Shown: positions 1 to 9,843 of the stretch, in pieces
Layout of the letters: each line of letters starts with the position of its first letter
Position numbering within the stretch: the first letter of the stretch is position 1
Assembly (NCBI RefSeq): GCF_018336155.1
Contig: NZ_JAGYHF010000002.1
Coordinates: 372,001-436,000, forward strand
Direction: 5' to 3'
Length of the DNA stretch: 64,000 nucleotides
From: Pseudomonas rustica
GTDB lineage: Bacteria > Pseudomonadota > Gammaproteobacteria > Pseudomonadales > Pseudomonadaceae
Position numbers and translations under genes: made by a program
The notes under the pieces: generated by a model
Database searches by the model: none
What the model saw: the letters and a program-made list of their open reading frames with translations, nothing else
Told to the model about the DNA's origin: nothing

Positions 1-119
1 CCCATCTTGCGGAACGCCATGCCGGCAGCCCAGCCAAGCTTGAGCATGAAGTCAGGGGTAATCGGGTATTCACCGACTCGACCACGAATGCCGTCAGTAC
101 CAAAATATTTCTTGCTCAT
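1..119 (-). CDS. glmM: Phosphoglucosamine mutase GlmM (N-terminal fragment, cut by window edge)
   Basis: Only the first ~39 codons are present, reading [20 protein letters not shown] onward, which is the conserved N-terminus of GlmM. The enzyme interconverts glucosamine-6-phosphate and glucosamine-1-phosphate in the cytoplasm for UDP-GlcNAc, peptidoglycan and LPS synthesis. The phosphoserine loop lies outside the window. It begins 16 bases after the folP stop, so co-transcription as ftsH-folP-glmM is likely; this order is known from other gamma-proteobacteria. Confidence 0.95.
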   Translation of the reverse strand, partial: MSKKYFGTDGIRGRVGEYPITPDFMLKLGWAAGMAFRKM

Positions 120-135
120 AAGTGCTCCATCATTC

Positions 136-987
136 TTATTCAGCTGATTCCACGGCCGCGAGCATCCGCACCACGTCTACCGTTTCGGCCACATCATGGA
201 CACGCAATATACGCGCACCTTTCAGCGACGCCAGTGCCGCCAGTGCCAAACCGCCGTGCAGCCGCTCACCGACAGGACGATTCAGCGCCTGCCCGATCAT
301 GCTTTTACGAGAAACGCCCACCAGCAGCGGCCGGCCCAACGCATGCAGGGCCTCCATGTGCTTGAACAAGCTTAGATTGTGCTGCAGGGTTTTGGCGAAG
401 CCAAATCCCGGGTCGAGAATGATTCGCTCGGCAGGAATACCGGCAGCCGCACATTGCGTCATGCGCTCGGCGAGAAACTCACCGACTTCCCGAGTGACAT
501 CCTGATAGTGCGGATTGTCCTGCATATCGCCAGGCTCACCCAGCATATGCATCAGGCACACCGGCAAACCAGTTGCCGCTGCCGCATCCAGAGCACCATC
601 ACGCTGCAATGAACGGACATCGTTAATCAGGCCAGCACCGAGACGAGCCGTTTCGCGCATCACCGCGGGCGTCGAGGTATCAACTGAAATAACTACATCA
701 AGTTCGCGATTGATCAGCTCAACGATCGGCGCGACGCGCTCAAGCTCTTCCAGCGGCGAAACTGCACGCGCACCGGGTCGGGTCGACTCACCGCCGACAT
801 CGATCAGCGTCGCACCGGCGGCGACCATGACTTCGGCGTGGCGCAGGGCCGCGTCGAGCTGGCTGTATCGGCCGCCATCGGAAAAGGAATCGGGAGTGAC
901 ATTGAGAATGCCCATGACATGCGTATGGGCCAAATCAAGAACCCGGTTGCCGCAAGGCAACCGGGTCAGGGACTGTGCAAAAGTCAT
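136..987 (-). CDS. folP: Dihydropteroate synthase
   Basis: 283 aa, the usual length for the family. It condenses 6-hydroxymethyl-dihydropterin pyrophosphate with p-aminobenzoate in folate synthesis and is the sulfonamide target. Visible signatures are [15 protein letters not shown] near residues 25-39 (pterin-binding loop), [11 protein letters not shown] near residues 63-73, DPGFGFAKT near residues 192-200 and GVSRKSMIG near residues 224-232. The start is an ATG 8 bases after the ftsH stop, so it is probably translated from an ftsH-folP-glmM transcript. Confidence 0.97.
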   Translation of the reverse strand: MTFAQSLTRLPCGNRVLDLAHTHVMGILNVTPDSFSDGGRYSQLDAALRHAEVMVAAGATLIDVGGESTRPGARAVSPLEELERVAPIVELINRELDVVISVDTSTPAVMRETARLGAGLINDVRSLQRDGALDAAAATGLPVCLMHMLGEPGDMQDNPHYQDVTREVGEFLAERMTQCAAAGIPAERIILDPGFGFAKTLQHNLSLFKHMEALHALGRPLLVGVSRKSMIGQALNRPVGERLHGGLALAALASLKGARILRVHDVAETVDVVRMLAAVESAE

Positions 988-995
988 TTCAAACC

Positions 996-2906
996 TTAAA
1001 CGTCAGCAGCCGGACCGCCAATCGGTGTTTCCGGACGCTCATCCTGAACAACCGGAGGCGGCGGCGGTGTACCCGTGCCACCCGACCAGTCGCGAGGTTC
1101 GCGAGGTGTGCGACCGGCCATGATGTCGTCGATCTGTTCAGCATCGATCGTTTCGTACTTCATCAGAGCGTCAGCCATGGCATCGAGCTTGTCACGGTTG
1201 TCCGTGAGGATCTGCTTGGCCGTGCCGTAGCATTGATCAATGATGCTGCGCACTTCGGAGTCAATCAGCTTGGCAGTCTCACCAGAGAAGCTGGCAGCCT
1301 GACCACCACCGCCGCGACCGAGGAACACTTCGCCCTCTTCTTCGGCGTACATCAGCGGACCGAGTTTTTCCGACAGGCCCCATTTCGTCACCATGTTCCG
1401 TGCAATCTGGCTGGCACGCATGATGTCGTTGGAAGCACCGGTGGTAACACCGTCGAAGCCCAGGGTCATTTCTTCAGCAATACGGCCGCCGTACAGCGAG
1501 CAGATCTGACTGATCAGTGCGCGCTTGGACAGGCTGTAGCGATCTTCTTCCGGCAGGAACATGGTCACACCCAGCGCACGACCGCGCGGGATGATCGACA
1601 CCTTGTAGACCGGATCATGCTCAGGCACGACGCGACCCACAATGGCGTGGCCCGCTTCGTGATAAGCAGTGTTCTGCTTTTCTTTCTCGGACATGACCAT
1701 CGATTTGCGCTCGGCGCCCATCATGATCTTGTCTTTGGCCAGTTCGAATTCTTTCATCTCGACGATGCGCTTGCCGCTACGTGCAGCGAACAGCGACGCT
1801 TCGTTGACCAGGTTAGCCAGGTCAGCACCGGAGAAGCCCGGAGTACCACGTGCGATCACGGCCGGAGCGACGTCGTCACCCATTGGCACTTTGCGCATGT
1901 GTACTTTGAGGATCTGCTCGCGACCACGGATATCCGGCAGACCGACCACAACCTGACGGTCGAAACGGCCCGGACGCAGCAGCGCAGGGTCGAGTACGTC
2001 AGGACGGTTGGTTGCAGCGATAACAATGATGCCGTCGTTCATTTCGAAGCCGTCCATCTCAACCAGCAACTGGTTGAGAGTCTGCTCACGCTCATCGTGA
2101 CCGCCACCCATGCCGGCGCCACGATGGCGGCCGACGGCGTCGATTTCGTCGATAAAGATGATGCAAGGCGCGTGTTTCTTCGCCTGCTCGAACATGTCAC
2201 GCACACGGCTGGCACCGACACCGACGAACATCTCGACGAAGTCAGAACCGGAAATGGTGAAGAACGGCACTTTGGCTTCGCCGGCAATCGCCTTGGCCAG
2301 CAAGGTTTTACCGGTACCCGGAGGACCGACCATCAGCACACCGCGAGGAATACGACCGCCCAGGCGCTGGAACTTGCCCGGATCACGGAGGAATTCAACC
2401 AGCTCGCCCACTTCTTCCTTGGCTTCGTCGCAACCGGCAACGTCAGCCAACGTGGTTTTTACCTGATCTTCGGAGAGCAGGCGCGCCTTGCTCTTGCCGA
2501 AGCTCATCGGCCCGCCCTTGCCGCCGGCACCGCCCTGCATCTGGCGCATGAAGAACATGAACACCGCGATGATCACCAGGATCGGGAAGCTGGCCACCAG
2601 AAGCTGGGTCCAGATGCTTTGCTGTTCAGGCTGCTTGCCTTCAACCACAACGTGGTTGTCGACCAGATCGCCGATCAGGCCATTGTCCTGAATCGCCGGA
2701 CGAATGGTCTTGAAGCTGTCGCCGTCATTGCGTTTGCCGGTAATCACATAGCCATCAACCGCTACGCGTTCGACCTTGCCATCCTTGACCTGCTGGATGA
2801 AGTCGGAATAGTTGAGGGTCTGCGGCTCGTTAGGGCTGGAGAAGTTGTTCATCACTGTCACCAGGACAGCCGCGATGATCAACCACAGGATCAGATTCTT
2901 TGCCAT
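996..2906 (-). CDS. ftsH: ATP-dependent zinc metalloprotease FtsH
   Basis: 636 aa from the ATG giving [10 protein letters not shown]. An upstream in-frame TTG at 2915 has an AGAGGG 7 bases ahead and would add three residues (MND), so the exact start is uncertain. The protein is an inner-membrane AAA+ protease that degrades misfolded membrane proteins, LpxC and sigma-32. It has an N-terminal transmembrane helix (~residues 4-21), a short periplasmic domain, a second helix (~102-120), Walker A GPPGTGKT (~194-201), the AAA+ second region of homology, and the zinc-binding HEAGH motif near residue 420. A glycine/proline-rich tail follows. It lies downstream of rlmE on the same strand, as in E. coli. 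Confidence 0.98.
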   Translation of the reverse strand: MAKNLILWLIIAAVLVTVMNNFSSPNEPQTLNYSDFIQQVKDGKVERVAVDGYVITGKRNDGDSFKTIRPAIQDNGLIGDLVDNHVVVEGKQPEQQSIWTQLLVASFPILVIIAVFMFFMRQMQGGAGGKGGPMSFGKSKARLLSEDQVKTTLADVAGCDEAKEEVGELVEFLRDPGKFQRLGGRIPRGVLMVGPPGTGKTLLAKAIAGEAKVPFFTISGSDFVEMFVGVGASRVRDMFEQAKKHAPCIIFIDEIDAVGRHRGAGMGGGHDEREQTLNQLLVEMDGFEMNDGIIVIAATNRPDVLDPALLRPGRFDRQVVVGLPDIRGREQILKVHMRKVPMGDDVAPAVIARGTPGFSGADLANLVNEASLFAARSGKRIVEMKEFELAKDKIMMGAERKSMVMSEKEKQNTAYHEAGHAIVGRVVPEHDPVYKVSIIPRGRALGVTMFLPEEDRYSLSKRALISQICSLYGGRIAEEMTLGFDGVTTGASNDIMRASQIARNMVTKWGLSEKLGPLMYAEEEGEVFLGRGGGGQAASFSGETAKLIDSEVRSIIDQCYGTAKQILTDNRDKLDAMADALMKYETIDAEQIDDIMAGRTPREPRDWSGGTGTPPPPPVVQDERPETPIGGPAADV

Positions 2907-2915
2907 ATCGTTCAA

Positions 2916-3109
2916 TTAACTACCCTCTGAAGCAAGCTCCGCTACTGGCGCGCGCTTCGCATGATATTCACCGGCCTAACTTACTACATTACCTACGGCT
3001 CTGGCAGGCGCCGTCTGTAACCCTTTGTGAAACACTTTCTACACAATATTCGCTAATGCGCTCGGGGCGAAATACGAAAAACCTATCACCTCGCCAAAAA
3101 AACTCCGTT
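2916..3109. other. Intergenic region rlmE-ftsH
   Basis: 194 bases without a gene. On the minus strand an A/T-rich stretch with a run of seven T follows rlmE at ~3086-3105. It resembles a weak terminator (AACGGAG then T7), but no convincing stem was found. A promoter for ftsH should lie here; I could not fix a clear -35/-10 pair by eye. Confidence 0.4.
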
Positions 3110-3739
3110 TTACTCACTACGCCCGCGGTAACCCCAAGCCAGCATGTATTGCTCGCGGGAGGTGCCTCGAGAAGAGTCCGGCTTGATCATCTGGATCTTG
3201 TCGAACTTCTTGCGAGCATCCTTCAGGTAGGTATCGAACCCTTCACCCTGAAAAATCTTGATTACAAAATTACCGCCCGGCTTGAGGATTCGCTCCGCCA
3301 AGTCTAGCGCCAGTTCACAAAGAAACATGGCTTTGGGCATGTCCACTTCGGGCGTACCACTCATATTGGGGGCCATATCGGAAATCACAAGGTCCACCTG
3401 CGAATTACCTACCGCCTCAAGGATCTGCGCGAGCACCGCATCCTCGGTGAAGTCACCTTGAATGAAGGTCACGTCCGGAATGCTGTCCATTTCCAGAATG
3501 TCCGAGGCGATCAGACGCCCCTGACCGCCGATCAACCGGCTGGTGACCTGCGACCAGCCGCCAGGCGCTGCGCCCAGGTCGACAACGCTCATGCCGGGAC
3601 GGATCAGCTTGTACTTCTCCTGGACTTCCAGAAGCTTGTAACTCGCACGCGAGCGGTAGCCATCCTTCTGGGCCTGCTTCACATACGGGTCATTAACATG
3701 TCTTTTCAGCCAACCAAGGCTTGTCTTGGAACGCGCCAT
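3110..3739 (-). CDS. rlmE: 23S rRNA 2'-O-ribose U2552 methyltransferase RlmE (FtsJ/RrmJ)
   Basis: 209 aa, typical for the family. It methylates the ribose of U2552 in the 23S rRNA A-loop using SAM, a late 50S assembly step. The SAM-binding motif [14 protein letters not shown] is near residues 53-66. The K-D-K-E tetrad region can be followed through SYKLLE (Lys ~38), [13 protein letters not shown] (Asp ~125) and [13 protein letters not shown] (Lys ~165, Glu further on). It is divergent from yhbY across ~100 bases. The ftsH promoter region follows at 2916-3109. Confidence 0.97.
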   Translation of the reverse strand: MARSKTSLGWLKRHVNDPYVKQAQKDGYRSRASYKLLEVQEKYKLIRPGMSVVDLGAAPGGWSQVTSRLIGGQGRLIASDILEMDSIPDVTFIQGDFTEDAVLAQILEAVGNSQVDLVISDMAPNMSGTPEVDMPKAMFLCELALDLAERILKPGGNFVIKIFQGEGFDTYLKDARKKFDKIQMIKPDSSRGTSREQYMLAWGYRGRSE

Positions 3740-3840
3740 TGGGCACCTCGATAATTAGGGTCGTGATTAATTGGGCGGATCCACGAGCCCTCGGGTAAAA
3801 TGGCCGCCATTTTACAGAATCCAGACGAAAGGGTCAGATT

Positions 3841-4149
3841 ATGCCGCTCACTCAAGAGCAGAAGAAACAGTACAAATCCATTGGCCACCATCTGAAACCC
3901 GTTTTGACGGTAGCCGACAATGGTTTGACTGAAGGTGTGTTAGCCGAATTTGAACGTGCATTGGCGGATCACGAGCTGATCAAGATCAAGCTCACCATAC
4001 TTGATCGCGAAGCGCGCCTGGCGCAAATCGCAGAGCTGTGCAAGGTCGGCAAAGCGGATCTGGTACAGGTCATCGGCAAGATGGCACTGGTGTATCGCAA
4101 GAACTTCAGCGCCAACAAGCAGCTGTCGAACGTTCATCGCTTCAAGTGA
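3841..4149 (+). CDS. yhbY: Ribosome assembly RNA-binding protein YhbY (CRM domain)
   Basis: 102 aa, a single CRM domain protein that associates with pre-50S ribosomal subunits. The N-terminal segment with SIGHHLKPVLTVADNGLTEG and the loop ALADHELIKIKL match the family; the usual GxxG-type loop appears as VGKADLVQVIGK. It is divergently transcribed from rlmE, giving a ribosome-biogenesis pair, and ends 9 bases before the convergent DUF4149-like gene. Confidence 0.95.
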   Translation: MPLTQEQKKQYKSIGHHLKPVLTVADNGLTEGVLAEFERALADHELIKIKLTILDREARLAQIAELCKVGKADLVQVIGKMALVYRKNFSANKQLSNVHRFK

Positions 4150-4158
4150 TGACAGGGG

Positions 4159-4563
4159 TCAAGGGTGTGCTTCGCGCACCCTGACACTCCACCCCGGCAC
4201 CGGTTGCATTACCAGTATCAAACCGGAAAAGCCCAGAATCAGAAAACTGAATTCCTGCCAGCGCTGCGCCTCCGGCCAGCCGACACGCACTGCGACAAAC
4301 ATCGCGCACGCGTACAACGCCATCAGCAGCACCTGCCCGCGAAAATCCCGCCATAGACTGGCAAGGCCTTCGGCCTGTACCAGCACCAAAGCCTGAAATA
4401 TCACGCAAGCGGCAGCGAATCCCACCACCAGCACTTCAAATGCAGCGGCTACTTCATCGATCAGCAGCGGCGCCAGGCCAATTTTGCCCAGTGCCGGCTG
4501 CAAACCGAGATGAATTAGCCATAGACCGCCGACCCATAACATCTGGGTCAGTTGCCAAAGCAT
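4159..4563 (-). CDS. Small integral membrane protein, DUF4149-like
   Basis: 134 aa from the ATG giving MLWQLTQMLWVGGLWL. A longer reading frame continues upstream to a TTG at 4614 inside the greA 3' end, but the ATG is the more likely start. There are four hydrophobic segments, at about residues 5-25, 40-65, 75-95 and 100-120. I recognise the layout as the DUF4149 family that sits between greA and yhbY in pseudomonads; no biochemical function is known to me. Its start codon abuts a strong stem-loop (4564-4586), so its translation or expression may depend on readthrough from greA. Confidence 0.75.
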   Translation of the reverse strand: MLWQLTQMLWVGGLWLIHLGLQPALGKIGLAPLLIDEVAAAFEVLVVGFAAACVIFQALVLVQAEGLASLWRDFRGQVLLMALYACAMFVAVRVGWPEAQRWQEFSFLILGFSGLILVMQPVPGWSVRVREAHP

Positions 4564-4592
4564 GGCGCCCGCGTGCAGCGGGCGCCCTTTTT
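4564..4592 (+). terminator. 9-bp GC stem-loop with T-tract between greA and the DUF4149-like gene
   Basis: GGCGCCCGC (4564-4572) pairs with GCGGGCGCC (4578-4586) across a 5-base loop, followed on the plus strand by CTTTTT. Read on the plus strand this is a textbook intrinsic terminator, which could stop yhbY readthrough. Read on the minus strand the same hairpin lies between the greA stop and the next start codon and lacks a good T-tract. Confidence 0.7.
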
Positions 4593-5074
4593 CAGATGTG
4601 ACGGACTTCGACAATCTCGTACTCGATCACGCCACCAGGCGTTTTAACCGCCACCACATCACCCTCTTCCTTGGCAATCAAGGCGCGAGCCAGTGGCGAA
4701 CCGACGGAAATCTTGCCGAGTTTGAAGTCAGCCTCGTCCTCACCCACGATGTGGTAAGTAACGCGCTCATCCGTCTCGACGTTGGCGATTTCCACGGTCG
4801 TGCCGAAAATCACTTTGCCAGTGTGCGGGATCGACGTGACATCAATGATGACCTGATTCTGAATCCGGCCCTCAATGTCACGAATCCGCGCCTCGACCAT
4901 GCCTTGCTGTTCGCGCGCGGCATGGTATTCAGCGTTTTCCTTCAAGTCACCCAGCTCGCGAGCCGTACCGATGTCCTGGCTGAGCTTCGGACGGACGACC
5001 TTGGTCAGGTGAGTGTGTTCTTCTTCCAGGGCTTTGGCGCCCTGAACAGTCATTGGGTATTTGGTTATGCTCAT
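4592..5074 (-). CDS. greA: Transcription elongation factor GreA
   Basis: 160 aa. It is a secondary-channel factor that stimulates transcript cleavage by backtracked RNA polymerase. The N-terminal antiparallel coiled coil (~residues 5-78) has the acidic tip in the [16 protein letters not shown] segment with the conserved Asp/Glu pair. The C-terminal FKBP-like domain (~82-160) ends [10 protein letters not shown]. Its ATG overlaps the carB stop (ATGA), so translation is coupled to carAB, the standard pseudomonad carAB-greA arrangement. Confidence 0.98.
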   Translation of the reverse strand: MSITKYPMTVQGAKALEEEHTHLTKVVRPKLSQDIGTARELGDLKENAEYHAAREQQGMVEARIRDIEGRIQNQVIIDVTSIPHTGKVIFGTTVEIANVETDERVTYHIVGEDEADFKLGKISVGSPLARALIAKEEGDVVAVKTPGGVIEYEIVEVRHI

Positions 5075-8000
5075 GCCTTCAATCCTGCGTGTAGATCTTG
5101 CAAGCGGCGCACGGTCTTTTCCGGACCGAACTTCAGCGCTTCACAGATAGCTTCGCCAGCAGCAATGGTAGTGGTGCAGTAGATCTTGTGCTGCAAGGCA
5201 TTACGACGAATGGAGTACGAATCAGCGATCGACTGACGACCTTCGGTAGTGTTGATGATCAGCGTGACTTCGTCATTCTTGATCATGTCGACCACGTGCG
5301 GACGACCCTCGGTCACCTTGTTCACACGGCGCACTTTCAGACCTGCGGCTTCGATCAGCTTGGCAGTACCGGCAGTGGCAACCACTTCGAAGCCCAAGTT
5401 GATCAGATCACGGGCCACGCCTGCAACCAATGGCTTGTCGTCGTCACGTACGCTGATGAACGCAGTACCGCCGGTCGGCAGCACTTCGCTCGCGCCCATC
5501 TGGGCTTTGGCGAATGCTTCACCGAAGGTGTCGCCGACGCCCATCACTTCACCGGTCGACTTCATTTCTGGGCCGAGGATCGGGTCAACGCCAGGGAATT
5601 TGGCGAACGGGAAGACCGCCTCTTTCACGCTGTAGAAGTTCGGGATGATTTCTTTGGTGAAGCCGATTTCTTTCAGGGTTTTACCAGCCATCACGCGGGC
5701 AGCGATCATGGCCAGGGAAACACCGATGCACTTCGACACGAACGGTACGGTACGGGAAGCGCGCGGGTTGACTTCGATGACGTAGATGTCTTCGCCTTGC
5801 AGCGCCAACTGTACGTTCATCAGGCCGACAACGCCCAGTTCCAGGGCCATTTTCTTGACCTGTTCGCGCATCTCGTCCTGGATGTGCGCAGGCAGCGAGT
5901 ACGGCGGCAGCGAGCACGCGGAGTCACCGGAGTGAACGCCAGCCTGTTCGATGTGCTGCATGATCGCGCCGATGACGACGTCTTTGCCGTCGCAGACTGC
6001 ATCCACGTCCATTTCGATGGCGCAGTTGAGGAAGTGGTCGAGCAGCACCGGGCTGTCGTTGGACACTTTCACCGCGTCACGCAGGTAGCGCTTGAGTTCT
6101 TCTTCTTCGTAAACGATTTCCATCGCGCGGCCACCCAGTACATAGGATGGGCGTACGACCAACGGGTAACCGATCTTGCTGGCGGCACGAATTGCTTCGT
6201 CTTCGCTGCGCACGGTGGCGTTTGGCGGCTGACGCAGGTTCAGGCGCTCAACCATTTGCTGGAAACGCTCACGGTCTTCGGCACGGTCGATCGCGTCCGG
6301 GCTGGTGCCGATAATTGGCACGCCGGCGGCTTCCAGAGCGCGAGCCAGTTTCAGCGGAGTCTGGCCGCCGTACTGGACGATCACGCCTTTCGGCTTCTCG
6401 ACGCGGCAGATTTCCAGCACGTCTTCGAGGGTTACCGATTCGAAGTACAGACGGTCGGAGGTGTCGTAGTCAGTGGAAACAGTTTCCGGGTTGCAGTTGA
6501 CCATGATGGTTTCGTAGCCGTCTTCGCGCAGTGCGAGGGCAGCGTGAACGCAGCAGTAGTCGAACTCGATACCTTGGCCGATTCGGTTCGGGCCACCGCC
6601 CAGAATCATGATCTTGTCGCGACCCGACGGCGCGGCTTCGCACTCTTCTTCGTAAGTCGAATAGAGATAAGCGGTGTCGGTGGCGAACTCGGCGGCGCAG
6701 GTGTCAACGCGCTTGTAGACCGGGAACACTTCCAGCTTGTGACGGTGAGTCCGCAGGTTCTTCTCGGTCACACCCAGCAGCTTGGCCAGACGCTGATCGG
6801 AGAAGCCTTTGCGCTTGAGCTTGTACATCACGTCGCGGTCGATCGCGGACAGACCGAGAGTCTTGACCTTTTCTTCGTCCTTGATCAGATCTTCGATCTG
6901 TACCAGGAACCAAGGGTCGATCATGTTCATCGCGAAGATTTCTTCGACGGTCATGCCGGCGCGGAAAGCGTCTGCCACGTACCAGATGCGCTCGGCGCCC
7001 GGCACGGTCAGTTCACGCTTGAGCACGCTCATGCTTTCCGGGTTGCTCAGGTCGAGCTTCTCGTCCAGACCGCAAACGCCTACTTCCAGACCGCGCAGAG
7101 CTTTCTGCAGGGATTCCTGGAAGGTACGGCCGATGGCCATGACTTCGCCGACCGACTTCATCTGAGTGGTCAGGCGCGCGTCAGCCTTGGCGAATTTTTC
7201 GAAGGCGAAGCGCGGCAGCTTGGTGACGACGTAGTCGATCGACGGCTCGAAGGACGCCGGGGTTTTGCCGCCGGTGATGTCGTTCGACAGTTCGTCGAGG
7301 GTGTAGCCCACAGCCAGTTTGGCCGCGACTTTGGCGATCGGGAAACCGGTGGCTTTCGAAGCCAGCGCCGAGGAACGCGATACGCGCGGGTTCATTTCGA
7401 TCACGACCATACGGCCAGTGTCCGGGCAGATACCGAATTGCACGTTGGAACCGCCGGTCTCGACGCCGATCTCGCGCAGTACCGCCAGGGAGGCGTTACG
7501 CAGGATCTGGTATTCCTTGTCGGTCAGGGTTTGTGCTGGAGCCACGGTGATCGAGTCACCGGTGTGCACGCCCATCGGGTCAAAGTTTTCGATCGAGCAG
7601 ACGATGATGCAGTTGTCCTTTTTGTCGCGGACAACTTCCATCTCATATTCTTTCCAGCCGATCAGCGATTCGTCGATCAGCAGCTCTTTGGTCGGCGACA
7701 GGTCGAGACCGCGGGCGCAGATTTCTTCGAACTCTTCACGGTTGTAGGCGATGCCACCACCGGTGCCGCCCATGGTGAAGGACGGACGAATGATGCACGG
7801 GAAGCCGAGGGTTTCGAGAACCGCGTTGGCTTCTTCCATGCTGTGGGCGATACCGGAACGCGGGCACGCCAGGCCGATGGATTTCATCGCCTTGTCGAAA
7901 CGCGAACGGTCTTCAGCCTTGTCGATGGTGTCGGCGTTGGCGCCGATCATTTCTACGCCGAACTTCTCCAGAATGCCTTCGCGTTCCAGGTCCAGGGCGC

Positions 8001-8292
8001 AGTTCAGAGCAGTCTGGCCGCCCATGGTTGGCAACACGGCGTCCGGACGCTCTTTCTCGATGATCTTGGCAACGGTCTGCCACTTGATCGGCTCGATGTA
8101 AGTCGCGTCGGCCATGTCCGGGTCGGTCATGATGGTGGCCGGGTTGGAGTTCACCAGGATGACGCGGTAGCCCTCTTCGCGCAGGGCTTTACAGGCCTGG
8201 GCGCCGGAGTAGTCGAATTCGCAGGCCTGGCCGATAACGATCGGGCCAGCGCCGAGAATCAGGATGCTTTTAATGTCTGTACGTTTTGGCAT
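5071..8292 (-). CDS. carB: Carbamoyl-phosphate synthase large subunit
   Basis: 1073 aa from the ATG giving [17 protein letters not shown]; an upstream TTG at 8307 would add five residues but is unlikely. It makes carbamoyl phosphate for arginine and pyrimidines from bicarbonate, ammonia (from CarA) and 2 ATP. Two homologous ATP-grasp halves are visible: [11 protein letters not shown] near residue 173 in the carboxyphosphate domain and [11 protein letters not shown] near residue 714 in the carbamoyl-phosphate domain. They are followed by an MGS-like allosteric domain (~935-1073) with the [12 protein letters not shown] segment that binds UMP/ornithine in the family. No frame disruption is seen. 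Confidence 0.98.
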   Translation of the reverse strand: MPKRTDIKSILILGAGPIVIGQACEFDYSGAQACKALREEGYRVILVNSNPATIMTDPDMADATYIEPIKWQTVAKIIEKERPDAVLPTMGGQTALNCALDLEREGILEKFGVEMIGANADTIDKAEDRSRFDKAMKSIGLACPRSGIAHSMEEANAVLETLGFPCIIRPSFTMGGTGGGIAYNREEFEEICARGLDLSPTKELLIDESLIGWKEYEMEVVRDKKDNCIIVCSIENFDPMGVHTGDSITVAPAQTLTDKEYQILRNASLAVLREIGVETGGSNVQFGICPDTGRMVVIEMNPRVSRSSALASKATGFPIAKVAAKLAVGYTLDELSNDITGGKTPASFEPSIDYVVTKLPRFAFEKFAKADARLTTQMKSVGEVMAIGRTFQESLQKALRGLEVGVCGLDEKLDLSNPESMSVLKRELTVPGAERIWYVADAFRAGMTVEEIFAMNMIDPWFLVQIEDLIKDEEKVKTLGLSAIDRDVMYKLKRKGFSDQRLAKLLGVTEKNLRTHRHKLEVFPVYKRVDTCAAEFATDTAYLYSTYEEECEAAPSGRDKIMILGGGPNRIGQGIEFDYCCVHAALALREDGYETIMVNCNPETVSTDYDTSDRLYFESVTLEDVLEICRVEKPKGVIVQYGGQTPLKLARALEAAGVPIIGTSPDAIDRAEDRERFQQMVERLNLRQPPNATVRSEDEAIRAASKIGYPLVVRPSYVLGGRAMEIVYEEEELKRYLRDAVKVSNDSPVLLDHFLNCAIEMDVDAVCDGKDVVIGAIMQHIEQAGVHSGDSACSLPPYSLPAHIQDEMREQVKKMALELGVVGLMNVQLALQGEDIYVIEVNPRASRTVPFVSKCIGVSLAMIAARVMAGKTLKEIGFTKEIIPNFYSVKEAVFPFAKFPGVDPILGPEMKSTGEVMGVGDTFGEAFAKAQMGASEVLPTGGTAFISVRDDDKPLVAGVARDLINLGFEVVATAGTAKLIEAAGLKVRRVNKVTEGRPHVVDMIKNDEVTLIINTTEGRQSIADSYSIRRNALQHKIYCTTTIAAGEAICEALKFGPEKTVRRLQDLHAGLKA

Positions 8293-8418
8293 GGGTTTGT
8301 CACTCAAATCCGCAGGTCAGTCGGCAAGCCGTCTTGATCGATTTCTGAAGTCCCGAGGGGGCCGCCGGTGCCGGGGCCGCCCTCGAGGGGCTTCTCTCTA
8401 CAGTCTCAAGGCGAACGC
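8293..8418 (-). other. carA-carB intergenic spacer
   Basis: 126 bases. It holds an imperfect GC-rich inverted repeat (about 8352-8392), in which GGGGCC and GGCCGC segments face each other. In P. aeruginosa another ORF lies between carA and carB; no ORF is visible here. Confidence 0.5.
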
Positions 8419-9555
8419 TTAGCGTCGCTTGGCCATCTCGTTGATGAAGCGGTCGAACAGTGGCGCGACGTCGTTCGGGCCCGGGCTCGCTTCAGGGTGA
8501 CCCTGGAAGCTGAACGCGCTCTTGTCGGTGCGCTCGATGCCTTGCAGGGTGCCGTCGAACAGCGATTTGTGGATCGCACGCACGTTGGCTGGCAGGGTTT
8601 CTTCGTCTACCGCGAAACCGTGGTTCTGGCTGGTGATCATCACAACGCCAGTGTCCAGATCCTGCACCGGGTGGTTGGCACCGTGGTGGCCGTGGCCCAT
8701 TTTCAGGGTCTTGGCGCCGGAGGCCAGAGCCAGCAGTTGGTGACCGAGGCAGATGCCGAATACCGGAATTTCGGTTTCCAGGACTTCCTTGATCGCCTTG
8801 ATCGCGTAGTCGCAAGGCTCCGGGTCACCCGGGCCGTTGGACAGGAACACGCCGTCCGGCTTCAGCGCCAGCACATCAGCAGCTGGGGTCTGGGCAGGTA
8901 CGACGGTGACGCGGCAGCCGCGCTCGACCAGCATGCGCAGGATGTTGACCTTGACGCCGTAATCGTAGGCAACCACGTGGTAAGGCAGCTCGGAGGCTTC
9001 GATGGTCGCGTGGCTGTCGGTCTTCAGATCCCAGACAGTCGAGCGCCATTCGTATTGCTTCTTGGTGCTGACGACTTTCGCCAGATCCATGCCCTTCAGG
9101 CCCGGGAAGCCTTGCGCAGCAGCGATCGCAGCTTCTTCGGAGATGTTGTCGCCGGCCATGATGCAGCCGTTCTGTGCGCCTTTTTCACGCAGGATGCGGG
9201 TCAGGCGGCGGGTGTCAATACCGGCGATTGCCACAACGTTGTTGGCTTTCAGGTAATCGGACAGGGACATCGTGTTACGCCAGTTGCTCGCTACCAGCGG
9301 CAGGTCACGAATGACCAGACCAGCGGACCAGACGCGGTCGGACTCGGCGTCTTCCGGCGTGGTGCCGGTGTTGCCGATGTGCGGGTAAGTCAGGGTAACG
9401 ATTTGTTGGGCGTAGGAAGGATCGGTAAGGATTTCCTGATAGCCGGTCATTGCGGTGTTGAACACCACCTCACCAACGGTCTGACCGTCGGCTCCAATGG
9501 CTTCGCCGCGAAAAATGCTGCCATCAGCAAGGGCGAGTATGGCTGGCTTAGTCAA
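8419..9555 (-). CDS. carA: Carbamoyl-phosphate synthase small (glutaminase) subunit
   Basis: 378 aa using a TTG start at 9555 that follows a good GGGAGG Shine-Dalgarno; this gives (M)[16 protein letters not shown], the family N-terminus. It hydrolyses glutamine and channels ammonia to CarB. The C-terminal class I glutamine amidotransferase domain has the nucleophile motif [14 protein letters not shown] (Cys near residue 268) and the distal His-x-Glu in [11 protein letters not shown]. It is preceded by a leader containing an attenuator-like hairpin. Upstream, the expected neighbour dapB is separated by an inserted R-M pair. Confidence 0.97.
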   Translation of the reverse strand: MTKPAILALADGSIFRGEAIGADGQTVGEVVFNTAMTGYQEILTDPSYAQQIVTLTYPHIGNTGTTPEDAESDRVWSAGLVIRDLPLVASNWRNTMSLSDYLKANNVVAIAGIDTRRLTRILREKGAQNGCIMAGDNISEEAAIAAAQGFPGLKGMDLAKVVSTKKQYEWRSTVWDLKTDSHATIEASELPYHVVAYDYGVKVNILRMLVERGCRVTVVPAQTPAADVLALKPDGVFLSNGPGDPEPCDYAIKAIKEVLETEIPVFGICLGHQLLALASGAKTLKMGHGHHGANHPVQDLDTGVVMITSQNHGFAVDEETLPANVRAIHKSLFDGTLQGIERTDKSAFSFQGHPEASPGPNDVAPLFDRFINEMAKRR

Positions 9556-9600
9556 GAAGACCTCCCGTAAATAAAGCATGAAGGGGCAATCGCAGGTTGT

Positions 9601-9638
9601 AAAAAAGCGGAGTGACGTATGGACACGTCACCCCGCTT
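9601..9638 (-). terminator. Attenuator-like terminator in the carA leader
   Basis: On the minus strand AAGCGG, one mismatch, then GTGACGT pairs with ACGTCAC and CCGCTT around a six-base loop (plus coordinates 9605-9618 with 9625-9638). It is followed at once by a run of six T (9601-9606). It lies ~45 bases upstream of the carA start and downstream of any carA promoter. That placement fits transcription attenuation of carAB, though the regulating signal is not established here. Confidence 0.65.
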
Positions 9639-9779
9639 CTTCACTGAATTATTCTGCGCGCTTTTAGTGGACACACTAAAGCTGTAGCTTACAGGAAAGA
9701 CCTCGATTTCGGAAGGGCGAAACACACACAAACTCGCCTTATAAAGGCATGGCGACGCGCGACCACGGTGATGGCACGG

Positions 9780-9807
9780 TTGACACCCCTTCACCCCTCT
9801 CTAGAAT
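9780..9807 (+). promoter_or_regulatory. Sigma-70-type promoter of the methyltransferase gene
   Basis: TTGACA (9780-9785), 16-base spacer, TAGAAT (9802-9807), about 36 bases upstream of the methyltransferase ATG. A small inverted repeat, GTTTC (9823-9827) and GAAAC (9834-9838), lies between the -10 and the start. It could be an operator for the methyltransferase's own helix-turn-helix domain; that part is inference. Confidence 0.6.
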
Positions 9808-9843
9808 AGGTACCCATCTCAAGTTTCGAGCAAGAAACCCTGA

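Noticed and set aside
4564..4614. Longer DUF4149-like protein starting at TTG 4614
   Set aside because: It would overlap greA and translate through the hairpin; the ATG at 4563 gives a protein starting directly at the first hydrophobic segment.
5098..8337. 1079-codon plus-strand open frame antisense to carB
   Set aside because: It is an antisense shadow of a long GC-rich gene; its translation is low-complexity (FxxVxDxVHxxD type) and matches no domain.
9552..9794. 80-codon minus frame through the carA leader
   Set aside because: It reads through the attenuator hairpin, has no Shine-Dalgarno and no recognisable domain.
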